A DNA stretch of 64,000 nucleotides from Desulfolinea sp964487745 (GTDB lineage Bacteria > Chloroflexota > Anaerolineae > Anaerolineales > Villigracilaceae). The stretch is from positions 1 to 64,000 of the forward strand of contig CAZASG010000019.1 of assembly GCA_964487745.1 (NCBI GenBank), given 5' to 3'. Of the stretch, positions 43,813 to 51,794 are shown piece by piece; position 1 is the first letter of the stretch, and each line of letters begins with the position of its first letter. Made by a program: the position numbers and the translations under genes. The notes below the pieces were generated by a model that saw only the letters and a list, made by a program, of their open reading frames with translations, was not told where the DNA came from and searched no databases.

Positions 43813-44877
43813 TTACAACCGGTTCACAGCCCCACAATACTCACAAGTCAAGCTATCCATCCCGCGCAGGATGACCTGATCGATCGCGCCGCCGCAGGAG
43901 GGACATTGGGTTGGCGCAGATTTTACCTTTTCGGCTTCCTCGGCGCTGATCTCTATCGCGCGGGTTGCATCAAATTCCTTTGCTTTGGCACGCTTGAGCA
44001 GTGCGCGCCAATTATCACCGGGCTGCCAAATGTGGACGTGGACCGCGTCATAAGGCGCGTCGCCACTAAAGTGTACTTCGATGAAATCATCCTTATTCAT
44101 AAAGCCCTCTTTGCGGGCTTTGGCATCCTCGATCAACGCCACGGGCGCTTCCCAGAGCATTTCCTGAACGAGCTTCTTTTCAGTGGCAACAAAGAGCACT
44201 TTCTTGGTGGCGACCTTTTCCTTTTGTTCGAAGATCAGGCGCTGGTCGGTCAGGTAGAGCACACCCTCGGGGTCATCCTTGCGTTCCTTGCCATCCTTTG
44301 CCCAAACCGCCTTGACAGCCATGATCCCGGATTCGGTTGCCAGCAGATTAAAGGAGGCTTCGCTCAATTCGGTCATCATCCATTCCAGTTTATAGAGATG
44401 TGATTTGACCCTGCCGACATCGTTGCTGAACTGATCATAACCACCACGGATGCTGCGCTCAGCTGCCTCCACACGCTCTTTGAGCGCATCGACCTGGGAT
44501 TTCAACTTGTCCACTTCGGGTTTGAGGGCTGCCGGAGCCCCACGTTTTCCCGCCAAAGCCGTTATATGGGTTTCGAGCGGACGCAGCGAACGCTCCAGAT
44601 TTTGGGCTTCACGTTCCATCTGTGAGTTGATATTCGGGGAGAGAGATGCCCATTGCTCGGCAAAATCCGCCGCTTTCCCCTCCAGCTCTTTCTCGAAAGC
44701 GTAGCCTCTTTCTCTTAGGGATGCGACCCGTTGATCCATCCCATTGACGGATGTTTGCAGGTCCTCCACACTGTCACGGATGCTGCTTAGGCGCACCGCA
44801 TCCTGTAAATCCCTTAAAGATGATTGCAGACTTTGAATATCGCTACGAACTTGATTGGCAAGGCTCTGGTTGCTCAT
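43813..44877 (-). CDS. Coiled-coil / PH-GRAM-like / zinc-ribbon protein
   Basis: 354 residues. About 165 residues of predicted coiled coil (with LQSSLRDLQDAVRL) are followed by a beta domain containing GVLYLTDQRLIFEQKEK, the typical opening of GRAM/PH-like domains. A C-terminal zinc ribbon has CPSCGG and CEYCG. There is no signal peptide or membrane segment. The combination suggests a cytoplasmic scaffold that binds membrane or protein partners; no enzyme motif is visible. The second of two adjacent ATGs (44877) has better spacing from AGGAG. Confidence 0.65.
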   Translation of the reverse strand: MSNQSLANQVRSDIQSLQSSLRDLQDAVRLSSIRDSVEDLQTSVNGMDQRVASLRERGYAFEKELEGKAADFAEQWASLSPNINSQMEREAQNLERSLRPLETHITALAGKRGAPAALKPEVDKLKSQVDALKERVEAAERSIRGGYDQFSNDVGRVKSHLYKLEWMMTELSEASFNLLATESGIMAVKAVWAKDGKERKDDPEGVLYLTDQRLIFEQKEKVATKKVLFVATEKKLVQEMLWEAPVALIEDAKARKEGFMNKDDFIEVHFSGDAPYDAVHVHIWQPGDNWRALLKRAKAKEFDATRAIEISAEEAEKVKSAPTQCPSCGGAIDQVILRGMDSLTCEYCGAVNRL

Positions 44878-44923
44878 CATATCTCCTGGCTGAATTTTTA
44901 TATATTAGCTCTATTTTACCCGC

Positions 44924-45946
44924 TTAGTTTTCGCGTGAGACAGCAATAACGATATTGCCCAGCTTTTGCCCTGTATCGGCGTAGCGGTGTGCTTCAGCGG
45001 TTTCTTCCAACGGGAAGGTTTTACCGATCACGGTCTTGATCTTTCCAGCTTCGGTCATTTCTTTCAATTGAAGCAGGTCTTCCTCCCCTTGCTCTGCGGA
45101 TTTGATAATGAGTTTCTTGCGGCTGGTTAGCGAGATCCATAAGCCGAGCAGGAGATGTGAGAGCCCGGGGTTGGCTAAATAATAACGCCCGCTTTTCGTG
45201 AGTGACCTCAAGCGGCGCAGGACGGCGAATTTTCCAACCACATCGATGATCACGTCGTAGTGCTCATCGATTTTTGTGAAATCTTCCCGAGTGTAGTCGA
45301 TCACGTGATCGGCGCCGAGTTTGCGGAGTATGTCCAGTTTAGTCGTGTGGTCAATGGCAGTGACTTCCGCACCAAAGTGCTTGGCGAGTTGCACCGAAAA
45401 GGTGCCGATGCTGCCACCGGCACCAAAGATCAAAACCTTTTGCCCCGCCTGGATATTTGCATGGTGCAGGAAGTGCAAGGCTTCAAACCCTGCGGTAGGG
45501 AGGGCGGCTGCTTCTGCGAAGTTTATGTTTTTTGGCATGTGAGCTAGTGTGCCCTGCATATCGCTTGTTTCCGCTGGCAGGCAAATATATTCTGCGTGCG
45601 CGCCGAAGCTAAAACCGGTGGTACCAAAGACCTGATCGCCGACTTTGTACTTTATGGTATCTCTGCCAACTGATACAACTTTCCCCGCGAATTCCTGTCC
45701 TAATACTTTTATTCTTTCCGGTCTTCGTAACCCTGCATATAGACGAAATGGAAATCCCAGCATCAAGGGAAGCTGTAGACGTCGCATTTCGCTGTCCCCG
45801 GCAGTGACCGTCGTCGCGTGGATCTTGATCAGGATCTCATCATCTTTTGGCCTTGGTTTGGGGATCTCTTGTAAAAGCAGCCCATCGGGTGAGCCGTATT
45901 TTGTCCAGATGATCGCCTTCATGTTTTTTCTGTTTGCGTTTTTCAT
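44924..45946 (-). CDS. Zinc-type/quinone-oxidoreductase-like alcohol dehydrogenase (MDR family)
   Basis: 340 residues of the medium-chain dehydrogenase/reductase superfamily. An N-terminal GroES-like domain (AIIWTKYGSPDGLLLQEIPK, VLGQEFAGKVVSVG) is followed by a Rossmann domain with KVLIFGAGGSIGTFSVQLAK and AVLRRLRSLTKSGRYYL. The usual zinc-binding cysteines are absent, so it is closer to NAD(P)H:quinone reductases. TATAAT lies 7 bases before the ATG at 45946 with no Shine-Dalgarno, pointing to a leaderless message. An inner ATG at 45922 (MKAIIWTKYG) is the usual family start and remains possible. Confidence 0.85.
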   Translation of the reverse strand: MKNANRKNMKAIIWTKYGSPDGLLLQEIPKPRPKDDEILIKIHATTVTAGDSEMRRLQLPLMLGFPFRLYAGLRRPERIKVLGQEFAGKVVSVGRDTIKYKVGDQVFGTTGFSFGAHAEYICLPAETSDMQGTLAHMPKNINFAEAAALPTAGFEALHFLHHANIQAGQKVLIFGAGGSIGTFSVQLAKHFGAEVTAIDHTTKLDILRKLGADHVIDYTREDFTKIDEHYDVIIDVVGKFAVLRRLRSLTKSGRYYLANPGLSHLLLGLWISLTSRKKLIIKSAEQGEEDLLQLKEMTEAGKIKTVIGKTFPLEETAEAHRYADTGQKLGNIVIAVSREN

Positions 45947-45953
45947 AAAGACT

Positions 45954-46001
45954 ATTATACAAAAAAGCGGAAAGAAGTTTTTACCTCTTTTTGCTTTTTT
46001 T
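45954..46001 (-). terminator. Terminator-plus--10 repeat, copy 1
   Basis: On the minus strand a hairpin with arms AAAGAGG and CTTCTTTCCGC plus a T6 tract ends the upstream CPBP transcript. It runs directly into GTATAAT, the -10 box of the dehydrogenase gene. It is the most degenerate of five copies: the left arm has AAAAA in place of GGAAA. Confidence 0.65.
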
Positions 46002-46022
46002 TGGCTGTGGTGCTCTGCGGTG

Positions 46023-46868
46023 TTAATGGATGGTTGCTGATTGCTTTTCTCCCTTCAGAATCAGAGATGCAAAGAAGATGCCAAAAATTACATTCACAGC
46101 AGCGTAGACCCAATAGGCGCTCTCAGGCTTGCCTGGGATGCCGTGCAAAAAGGGGATTAATGGGGCTGCTGTATTGTTCATAGCATGAAAAAAGATGACA
46201 ACGATTAATTTCTTGCCACTGGCGTTATATAACCAGGCATATACGATAGATAAACCAGTTGTCATCAGGACGAAAGCAAAAAACGAGTATGCGCTGTGCA
46301 GGTCACCTGCCATAAACCACAAAGGCAGATGCCAAAAACCCCAGACGAGGCCGATCACTAAACTTGCCGGGATGACGCCCATTTTTTCTTGGAGGGGTTC
46401 CTGTGCATAGCCGCGCCAGCCAAATTCTTCTTGTCCACCACCGATGAGCATCATCAGGAAAAAATACGGGATTGCCAAGAATAGTGGCGACACAACCATC
46501 TCGCTGGGAAATAGTGTTTCGGCAACATCCAAGCCCAAAGCAAGCGCGAGGTAATGGGCGATCAGGTGAAGCAGTAGTGGCAATCCCAAAGCGATCAGCG
46601 CATAGACCGGCTTAAAGTGAAAATCCAATACCTGTCCAAAGAATGATTTGATGCCCTGCCAGCCCGCCTCCTGAGCAACGAGGGTGATGGCCGCCAGCAT
46701 CGGGGCGAAGGCGCCAATGATGACAACGATCATCGAATATTGTGTCACGTCGAAGGGGAGGGCGATGCCCAGCCCGTCTAGCACGGATGGAAGCCAAAGA
46801 GTCCATGAGTAGGCAAAGGTCAGCAGGAAGAATTTCGAGGGATCTCTTTTTTTCCTGGCATTCGTCAT
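46023..46868 (-). CDS. CPBP-family intramembrane glutamic endopeptidase
   Basis: 281 residues with seven or eight membrane helices. Catalytic blocks are GGQEEFGWRGYAQE (EExxxR), WGFWHLPLWF and FFHAMNNT. The EFGWRG form is typical of the larger CPBP clade. The substrate is unknown. Start: ATG 46868, seven bases after AAGGA. It is followed by a terminator repeat and preceded, 35 bases away, by another CPBP gene on the same strand that is only distantly similar, so the pair is not a recent duplication. Confidence 0.88.
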   Translation of the reverse strand: MTNARKKRDPSKFFLLTFAYSWTLWLPSVLDGLGIALPFDVTQYSMIVVIIGAFAPMLAAITLVAQEAGWQGIKSFFGQVLDFHFKPVYALIALGLPLLLHLIAHYLALALGLDVAETLFPSEMVVSPLFLAIPYFFLMMLIGGGQEEFGWRGYAQEPLQEKMGVIPASLVIGLVWGFWHLPLWFMAGDLHSAYSFFAFVLMTTGLSIVYAWLYNASGKKLIVVIFFHAMNNTAAPLIPFLHGIPGKPESAYWVYAAVNVIFGIFFASLILKGEKQSATIH

Positions 46869-46903
46869 TGTATTTTCCTTATGTTTTTATGCCTAAATTA
46901 TTT

Positions 46904-47635
46904 TCAGGCTATGCTCGCAATAAATGCAAAGCCCACCACTACATCTGCTATATTCACTAAAATATGTGCAACAATGCCGAGATTCAAGTTGCGCCAGCGC
47001 ACTGCATAGATCAACGGCAACATCGCTACTGTCCGTGTGAGGAACATCCACGGTGTCCAGAGATGATAAAGCGCAAATAAAAAGCTGTGCATCAGTGGCG
47101 CCCACTTTCCCGCATATCCCATTCTGGGGAGCAGAAATCCCCGAAAATATAACTCTTCGACTGTGGGAGCGATGATCACGCCAAAAATTGCGAGCATCGC
47201 GTACGTCCAGATGAGTGCTTTCCAAGAATATCCTGCTTCCAAGCCGCTCTCAAAGACCGGAACCCAGCTATAGATATTTTGCTGCAGGAAGGCATCCACA
47301 GGTTTCATCAAGGTAAAGATAAGCCCCATTGCGGCTACCAGCACAAGTCCCCACAGAAAATATTGCCAGATCGGGATTGAAGTGCGATATAGGACGACCC
47401 CTTGCAGAGAAAATCTGCCATTTTTCTTTTTGCCTTCGTAGAGCAAATAGCCCAACTCCACGGGGATTAGCACCACAATAATGGCGCAGATGAGCGCCAT
47501 CAGCGAGGGGTACCCCGCTGTGTGTAAGGGTTCTCGAACCAGAAAATAAAATGCCCCAGTGAGTATGCCTGGGACCAAATGCAAGATGATTGACTTTGTG
47601 GCGCTATGTGTTTCGTTTTCTTGTTGTTGATTCAT
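46904..47635 (-). CDS. CPBP-family intramembrane glutamic endopeptidase
   Basis: About 243 residues with seven or so membrane helices and CPBP motifs VEELYFRGFLLPR (EExxxR), FALYHLWTPW and a degenerate last motif ending LVNIADVVV. Start taken as ATG 47635 (MNQQQENETHS); the frame is open to a GTG ten codons earlier, and neither has a clear ribosome site. It is the third CPBP gene within 6 kb and is upstream in transcription of the 46023 gene. Confidence 0.82.
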   Translation of the reverse strand: MNQQQENETHSATKSIILHLVPGILTGAFYFLVREPLHTAGYPSLMALICAIIVVLIPVELGYLLYEGKKKNGRFSLQGVVLYRTSIPIWQYFLWGLVLVAAMGLIFTLMKPVDAFLQQNIYSWVPVFESGLEAGYSWKALIWTYAMLAIFGVIIAPTVEELYFRGFLLPRMGYAGKWAPLMHSFLFALYHLWTPWMFLTRTVAMLPLIYAVRWRNLNLGIVAHILVNIADVVVGFAFIASIA

Positions 47636-47741
47636 TGTTGGCTCATGCTGTTTTCGGTGACACAACTTTGCGAAAGAGATTGTTTGCGTAACGCGGTGTT
47701 TGAATATTGTACCTTATTTGTTACATCCGGGCAGTTTTTGG

Positions 47742-47785
47742 CATACAAAAGAGCGGAAAGAAGTTCTCTCCTCTTTCCGCTCTCA
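47742..47785 (-). terminator. Terminator repeat, copy 2
   Basis: GAGCGGAAAGA (47751-47761) pairs with TCTTTCCGCTC (47772-47782), with the loop AGTTCTCTCC shared with other copies; on the minus strand TTTTGTATGCC follows. It ends the SDR transcript. The -10-like part is lost (TATGCC). Confidence 0.8.
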
Positions 47786-47819
47786 AAATATGGTCGTAAA
47801 AAACTCTTTCGACCTTTTT

Positions 47820-48731
47820 TCAAAGATCAACTTTCATTTTGTCAGCGATTAGGCTTGTTTTTTTATCGTTACATAACTCCAGACTGATCTTCCACAACTT
47901 TTCTTGTTCCTCTTTATCAAAGGTAGTTGCATCTTCTTCTAGCGTAAAGAATTCGCCTTTTTTCCAAGAGATAAGCTTTCCTGATTTCTTCAAGCTCTCT
48001 TCTTGATTCTCCGTGAATAGGGGAGCCATGATCCGGCCACATTCTTCGATCGAAATGAATGTCCCGAAGAACTTCATGATCGTGGCAATGGTTTTCATTA
48101 TGAAGGGGATTATGTTGATTTGGTTGCTCCAAACGGTCTTTGATATGTGAAAACCAAAGAATGATACCTTTGCCTGATTTGCATTGGTATACAGGTTATG
48201 CAACTGTGCGTAGAATAGTCTTTTTGCCATCATGCCCTGACCGATAGCTTTCTCAAAGCCCCACTTTCTTTCCAACTGTAAATCATCCCAATCTATTTCG
48301 CCTATATTGGTGGCATTGAAAACCACTCTGCCTCCATGTTCAGATCTTTCAAGTAACTCCAACAAGTTTAGCGTAAGCATGAATTGAGACAAATAATTGA
48401 CTTGGAAATGCGGGTCCATGCCGTCTTCAGTTTCTATTCTTTTGGGTGCGTAACCCAGACCGGCATTGATGAATAAAGCATCCAGAAATTTATGCTGACT
48501 ATGGATCTCTTTGATCGCCTTTTGTACATCGCTAAGTTTGGCTAGATCACATAATACGAAAGAGATATTTTTATTGTGGGTGGTTGCCCCCAATTCTTTG
48601 ATTGTAGCTTCTCCAAGTTCTTTCGATCTGCCCAAAATAATAATTTCATGCGTCTGATTGTCGCTCTCGGCTAATATTTTCGCAACGCCTTTGCCCATTC
48701 CGTTTGTGCCGCCTGTTACTAAGACTTTCAT
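47820..48731 (-). CDS. Short-chain dehydrogenase/reductase-like protein lacking catalytic Tyr
   Basis: 303 residues with an SDR Rossmann fold. VLVTGGTNGMGKGVAKIL (TGxxxGxG, residues 5-12), LCDLAKLSDV and the structural INAGLGY (NAG) are present, arranged as in retinol-dehydrogenase-like SDRs. Where YxxxK should be, the sequence reads GMMAK: the lysine is kept but the tyrosine is glycine, and the usual serine region reads NATNIGE. A normal SDR reaction is therefore doubtful; NAD(P) binding may still occur. Base composition is AT-rich. It lies between two copies of the terminator repeat. Confidence 0.78.
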   Translation of the reverse strand: MKVLVTGGTNGMGKGVAKILAESDNQTHEIIILGRSKELGEATIKELGATTHNKNISFVLCDLAKLSDVQKAIKEIHSQHKFLDALFINAGLGYAPKRIETEDGMDPHFQVNYLSQFMLTLNLLELLERSEHGGRVVFNATNIGEIDWDDLQLERKWGFEKAIGQGMMAKRLFYAQLHNLYTNANQAKVSFFGFHISKTVWSNQINIIPFIMKTIATIMKFFGTFISIEECGRIMAPLFTENQEESLKKSGKLISWKKGEFFTLEEDATTFDKEEQEKLWKISLELCNDKKTSLIADKMKVDL

Positions 48732-48870
48732 TATAAAAAAACTCCTTCTAGCAAAGCGTTTCTTCTTTGCTTCGTGACCGCCATTAACTTATGGCTGTGA
48801 AATAATATTTACTGTATGTTTTGTTTGCTTTACATAGAGTAATATATTTTTTACATTAAGTCAAGCCTGA

Positions 48871-48912
48871 AATACAAAAATCGGAAAGAGGTTTTTACCT
48901 CTTTCCGATTAC
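48871..48912 (-). terminator. Terminator repeat, copy 3
   Basis: The most perfect hairpin of the set: AATCGGAAAGAGG (48879-48891) pairs with CCTCTTTCCGATT (48898-48910) around TTTTTA; the minus strand continues TTTTTGTATTT. It ends the amidase transcript. Confidence 0.85.
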
Positions 48913-48932
48913 GTTCTACTGATGCCTTTCGG

Positions 48933-49976
48933 TTAAGGGATATCCAGAAGCGCTGATGTTTCCATATTTGCCTGGACATCGTATTCCCAACCTTCCATGC
49001 TGAGATTCATTATGAGCAACTCATATTCACCGGTCTGAGTGACTTTGAGTTTAAACTCGGCTATGCCATCGATTCCGCTAATCTCTGAAAGTGTAGTTTC
49101 TTCACCGTTTGGTTGGCTGAGTTTTACCATCACATCTGCGCCGGGTACCGGGTTATTGCCACTGCCCACGACGGCAACTTCGGAGTAGATGAAGTAATTC
49201 TTTGATTTTTGGTCATAGGTCATGTCTATTGATGAAATATGCATTATTCCCGAAGCGACGGTATCGAAATAACTGAGAATTCCCTGGTGGATTGCCTGCG
49301 CAATATCTCCACGCCGACATGTAAAGTTGACACAACCATCGCTAAAGGTGTTTTCGACAGGATTTTGGAAAATATTTTGCACGAGTAATTCTGCTTCTGC
49401 CGGGTTGGACATGAACAAAGGCTCCAGCATGGTTGCTGGCATATTGCTCTTTAGCAAAACGCCGGATGCAAACCAGTCCAGCCCAAATGAGCGGAAATTA
49501 TCGGGATCAGGGGCGGTTGCCTTAAGTGCAGGATACATGACATCGTAGATGGTTTGGGCGAGCACCGTGTCATCTTCGTCAGGGTGGAAATAGAGTGCCA
49601 TTGAGCCATCCCAGGTTGGGTCTACGACGCTGTTTGTGTGTACTGAGATAAGAATGATAGCTTCTTCATTGTTGCAGAATGTATAGCGGTCGCGGTTGTC
49701 TTTGTAGGTATCGTCCGTGCGGGTTAGCACGACTTCTGCCCCACTATTTTCGAGCAGCCATTTCAAGCCGTAGGACACATCCAAATTGATCGCGCTTTCG
49801 GTGAGATTATACTCAGTGTTCACCGCCCCTGGATCCGAACCACCATGTCCGGGGTCGATACAGATTTTTTTGCCTGTGAGATCGCTGCTGGATGCAGAAG
49901 TGGATGCGGGGAATGTGGCGGATAAGAGTGTTACCCCCAAAGCGAAGGCCACGAATTTTGAAAATCGGGATTTCAT
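48933..49976 (-). CDS. Secreted N-acetylmuramoyl-L-alanine amidase (Amidase_3)
   Basis: 347 residues. A signal peptide (KFVAFALGVTLLSATFPASTSA) is followed by a zinc amidase domain: CIDPGHGGSDPGAV (first His), NLTESAINLDVS (Glu), LISVHTNSV (second His) and MLEPLFMSNPAEAELL (catalytic Glu). This fold cuts the bond between muramic acid and the stem peptide. The last ~100 residues form an Ig-like beta domain (EVAVVGSGNNPVPGADVMV). ATG 49976 follows AAGGAG by six bases; the longer open frame starts inside the terminator repeat. Confidence 0.9.
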   Translation of the reverse strand: MKSRFSKFVAFALGVTLLSATFPASTSASSSDLTGKKICIDPGHGGSDPGAVNTEYNLTESAINLDVSYGLKWLLENSGAEVVLTRTDDTYKDNRDRYTFCNNEEAIILISVHTNSVVDPTWDGSMALYFHPDEDDTVLAQTIYDVMYPALKATAPDPDNFRSFGLDWFASGVLLKSNMPATMLEPLFMSNPAEAELLVQNIFQNPVENTFSDGCVNFTCRRGDIAQAIHQGILSYFDTVASGIMHISSIDMTYDQKSKNYFIYSEVAVVGSGNNPVPGADVMVKLSQPNGEETTLSEISGIDGIAEFKLKVTQTGEYELLIMNLSMEGWEYDVQANMETSALLDIP

Positions 49977-50027
49977 GTTCATCTCCTTTCTTGAACGCAA
50001 GAACCCCATACAGTTACTGCTAAATCC

Positions 50028-50071
50028 ATTATACAAAAAAGCGGAAAGAAGTTCTCGCCTCTCTCCGCTTT
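50028..50071 (-). terminator. Terminator-plus--10 repeat, copy 4
   Basis: GCGGAAAGA at 50041 pairs imperfectly with TCTCTCCGC at 50060. The minus strand continues TTTTTTGTATAAT, so the hairpin ends the acyltransferase transcript and TATAAT can start the amidase mRNA about 50 bases upstream of its ATG. Confidence 0.8.
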
Positions 50072-50091
50072 CCTGATATTGCTTCAAAGAA

Positions 50092-51504
50092 TTAGTTGTT
50101 TAGCAAGTATGCCATCGCTTCGTCTCTGATCTTTTCCATTGTTTGAGTATCGACAGCTTCCTCGGCATATTCAAGAAGCAGGCTAAGTTTTCCGGAACAC
50201 GTCACTGCGCCGAGTACAAGATTGACGTTTGCCAGCGGGAATGCACCGCCGGGATGCATGATCAAACGATCCAGTTCCAGCGAGCCGTAAGCTCGCGGGA
50301 AATCCATGCGAGTGAGATTCGTGATTGCCGTGCCCATGATCTTTCTCTCCAGTGTTTCCATCTTGTCCCGTTTTAGAATGCCCAGAACAACATCATCTTT
50401 TTTGCCAAAAGAGGAGAGCTTTTGATGTCGCGGATTTTCTTTCGGCACAAGACCGCCCAATTTCTTGAAGTTGATGGCTTCAAGTATTGTGGGGTCAAGA
50501 TGAAGCCAGGATATAAAGTCGCTGAAGAGTTTTTTATCAGTGAATTGCGGCTTTATTTTTTTGTGGAAGGCGCGCGCATTCTCCCAGAAAATTTTTTCAG
50601 GATCATATTTGCATTTTGGGCTGACGACACCGGCATAGAAACCCATCCCCTCACCGGCGGGGACAGGAATTCGATCACGCAGACTTCCGGCAATACCGAT
50701 GCTCCCGTGATAAGGTTGCTCACCTTGAACCTTGACTTGGGCACCAACAAAGGCGGCCGTTAAAGCCGTGTTAACGGTAACCTTTTCATCTTTTGAGCGC
50801 GCTACGATCCTGGATGTCTCCTCTTCGCTTAGTTCTACAGAGAGTAATTTGTGCCGAAAATTTTGCCAATAGGCATCATTGAGCGCTTCATAATCTTCTT
50901 GTTCAAAGGTCGTTTTCTCGTCAGCCCATTTCTGATTAATGCGTTTGATGAAGAATTTCATGATGCCCTTTGCTGATAGCCCTGCAGGGAAATTCTTTTC
51001 AGAAATTGGCGCGGGATCAGGCAATACGTCGACTTTTAGATCGGGGTTTCCGAGATGTGTCATCACGTCGCGAGCCAGATAAGCCAAAGATAGCCCGTCA
51101 CAGATGATGTGGTGAGACAAGATGATCAACTCGGATACGGATGCGCCGCGCACCAAAATAAAGCGGATCGCTGGCTTTTTCTCAAACTCAAATGGGAGCT
51201 TGCTTGCCGCCTCGTGGACTTTGATCCAGTGGTTGTCATTCTCGCGAGGTACAACTTCTATGGGGGTCTCGCCAACATCTTCTGACGTGAACCAGGGGGT
51301 GCGATCATTATCATATTTGATCTGCACCCTGAGATTTATATGCCGCTGCTGGATTTTGGTGATAGCTTTGGTCAATTGCTCTTCGGATACTTTTCCTTTG
51401 AGCCGCGCCACCATCGTGACAAGCGAAAAAGGGGAATGTGTGAACAAGCGCTCGATGGGCGTGATCTTTCTTGTATATTGCTGGGCTACCAGGTTCTTTG
51501 ACAT
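50092..51504 (-). CDS. Stand-alone condensation-fold acyltransferase
   Basis: 470 residues of the CoA-dependent acyltransferase/NRPS-condensation superfamily. The catalytic motif is LSHHIICDGLS (HHxxxDG, about residue 145). The second landmark region (KLLSVELSEEETSRIVARSKDE, GSLRDRIPV) resembles PapA-type and wax-ester-like transferases. No carrier protein, adenylation or ketosynthase domain is encoded nearby, so it probably transfers acyl groups between CoA or a discrete carrier and an alcohol. ATG 51504 is preceded by AAAGAGA. AT-rich, flanked by terminator repeats. Confidence 0.75.
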   Translation of the reverse strand: MSKNLVAQQYTRKITPIERLFTHSPFSLVTMVARLKGKVSEEQLTKAITKIQQRHINLRVQIKYDNDRTPWFTSEDVGETPIEVVPRENDNHWIKVHEAASKLPFEFEKKPAIRFILVRGASVSELIILSHHIICDGLSLAYLARDVMTHLGNPDLKVDVLPDPAPISEKNFPAGLSAKGIMKFFIKRINQKWADEKTTFEQEDYEALNDAYWQNFRHKLLSVELSEEETSRIVARSKDEKVTVNTALTAAFVGAQVKVQGEQPYHGSIGIAGSLRDRIPVPAGEGMGFYAGVVSPKCKYDPEKIFWENARAFHKKIKPQFTDKKLFSDFISWLHLDPTILEAINFKKLGGLVPKENPRHQKLSSFGKKDDVVLGILKRDKMETLERKIMGTAITNLTRMDFPRAYGSLELDRLIMHPGGAFPLANVNLVLGAVTCSGKLSLLLEYAEEAVDTQTMEKIRDEAMAYLLNN

Positions 51505-51552
51505 GATTATCTCTTTCTTTATTGTGAAATAGATTTCAATCTTATGCACTAT

Positions 51553-51597
51553 ATTATACGAAAAAAGCGGAAAGAAGTTCTCACCTCTTTCCGCTTT
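51553..51597 (-). terminator. Terminator-plus--10 repeat, copy 5
   Basis: AAAGCGGAAAGA pairs with TCTTTCCGCTTT (51588-51599 region), loop AGTTCTCACC. The minus strand runs into TTTTTTCGTATAAT, placing a -10 box ~50 bases before the acyltransferase ATG. It is the helicase-side terminator. Confidence 0.82.
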
Positions 51598-51639
51598 GCT
51601 ATTCGGGACGGTCTAAAGTCCTCCCTCATCCCATGAAGG

Positions 51640-51760
51640 CTCACTTCGGCTTCGCTCAGTGCAACGCCTGTGGAGCTAAAATCACCCAGCCCCGAAGGGG
51701 TTTCCATGAACTGAGCAGGTGGCTTCAGCTAAAATTTATCCTTTAGGAAATACCAGCCCT
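51640..51760. repeat. Intergenic REP-like cluster
   Basis: No gene fits here. It holds a CACTTCGGCTTCGCTCAGTG palindrome, the hairpin CCCCGAAGGGG, and AGCTAAAAT twice (near 51675 and 51728). Such strings are usual in dispersed palindromic repeats. A terminator role for the helicase gene is possible. Confidence 0.4.
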
Positions 51761-51794
51761 CTTCTCAGGTGAGATTTTTATCGGAAATTTGATT

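Noticed and set aside
45954..51597. The five similar hairpins as a CRISPR array
   Set aside because: The copies lie 1-2 kb apart with whole genes between them and are palindromic terminators; there are no cas genes.
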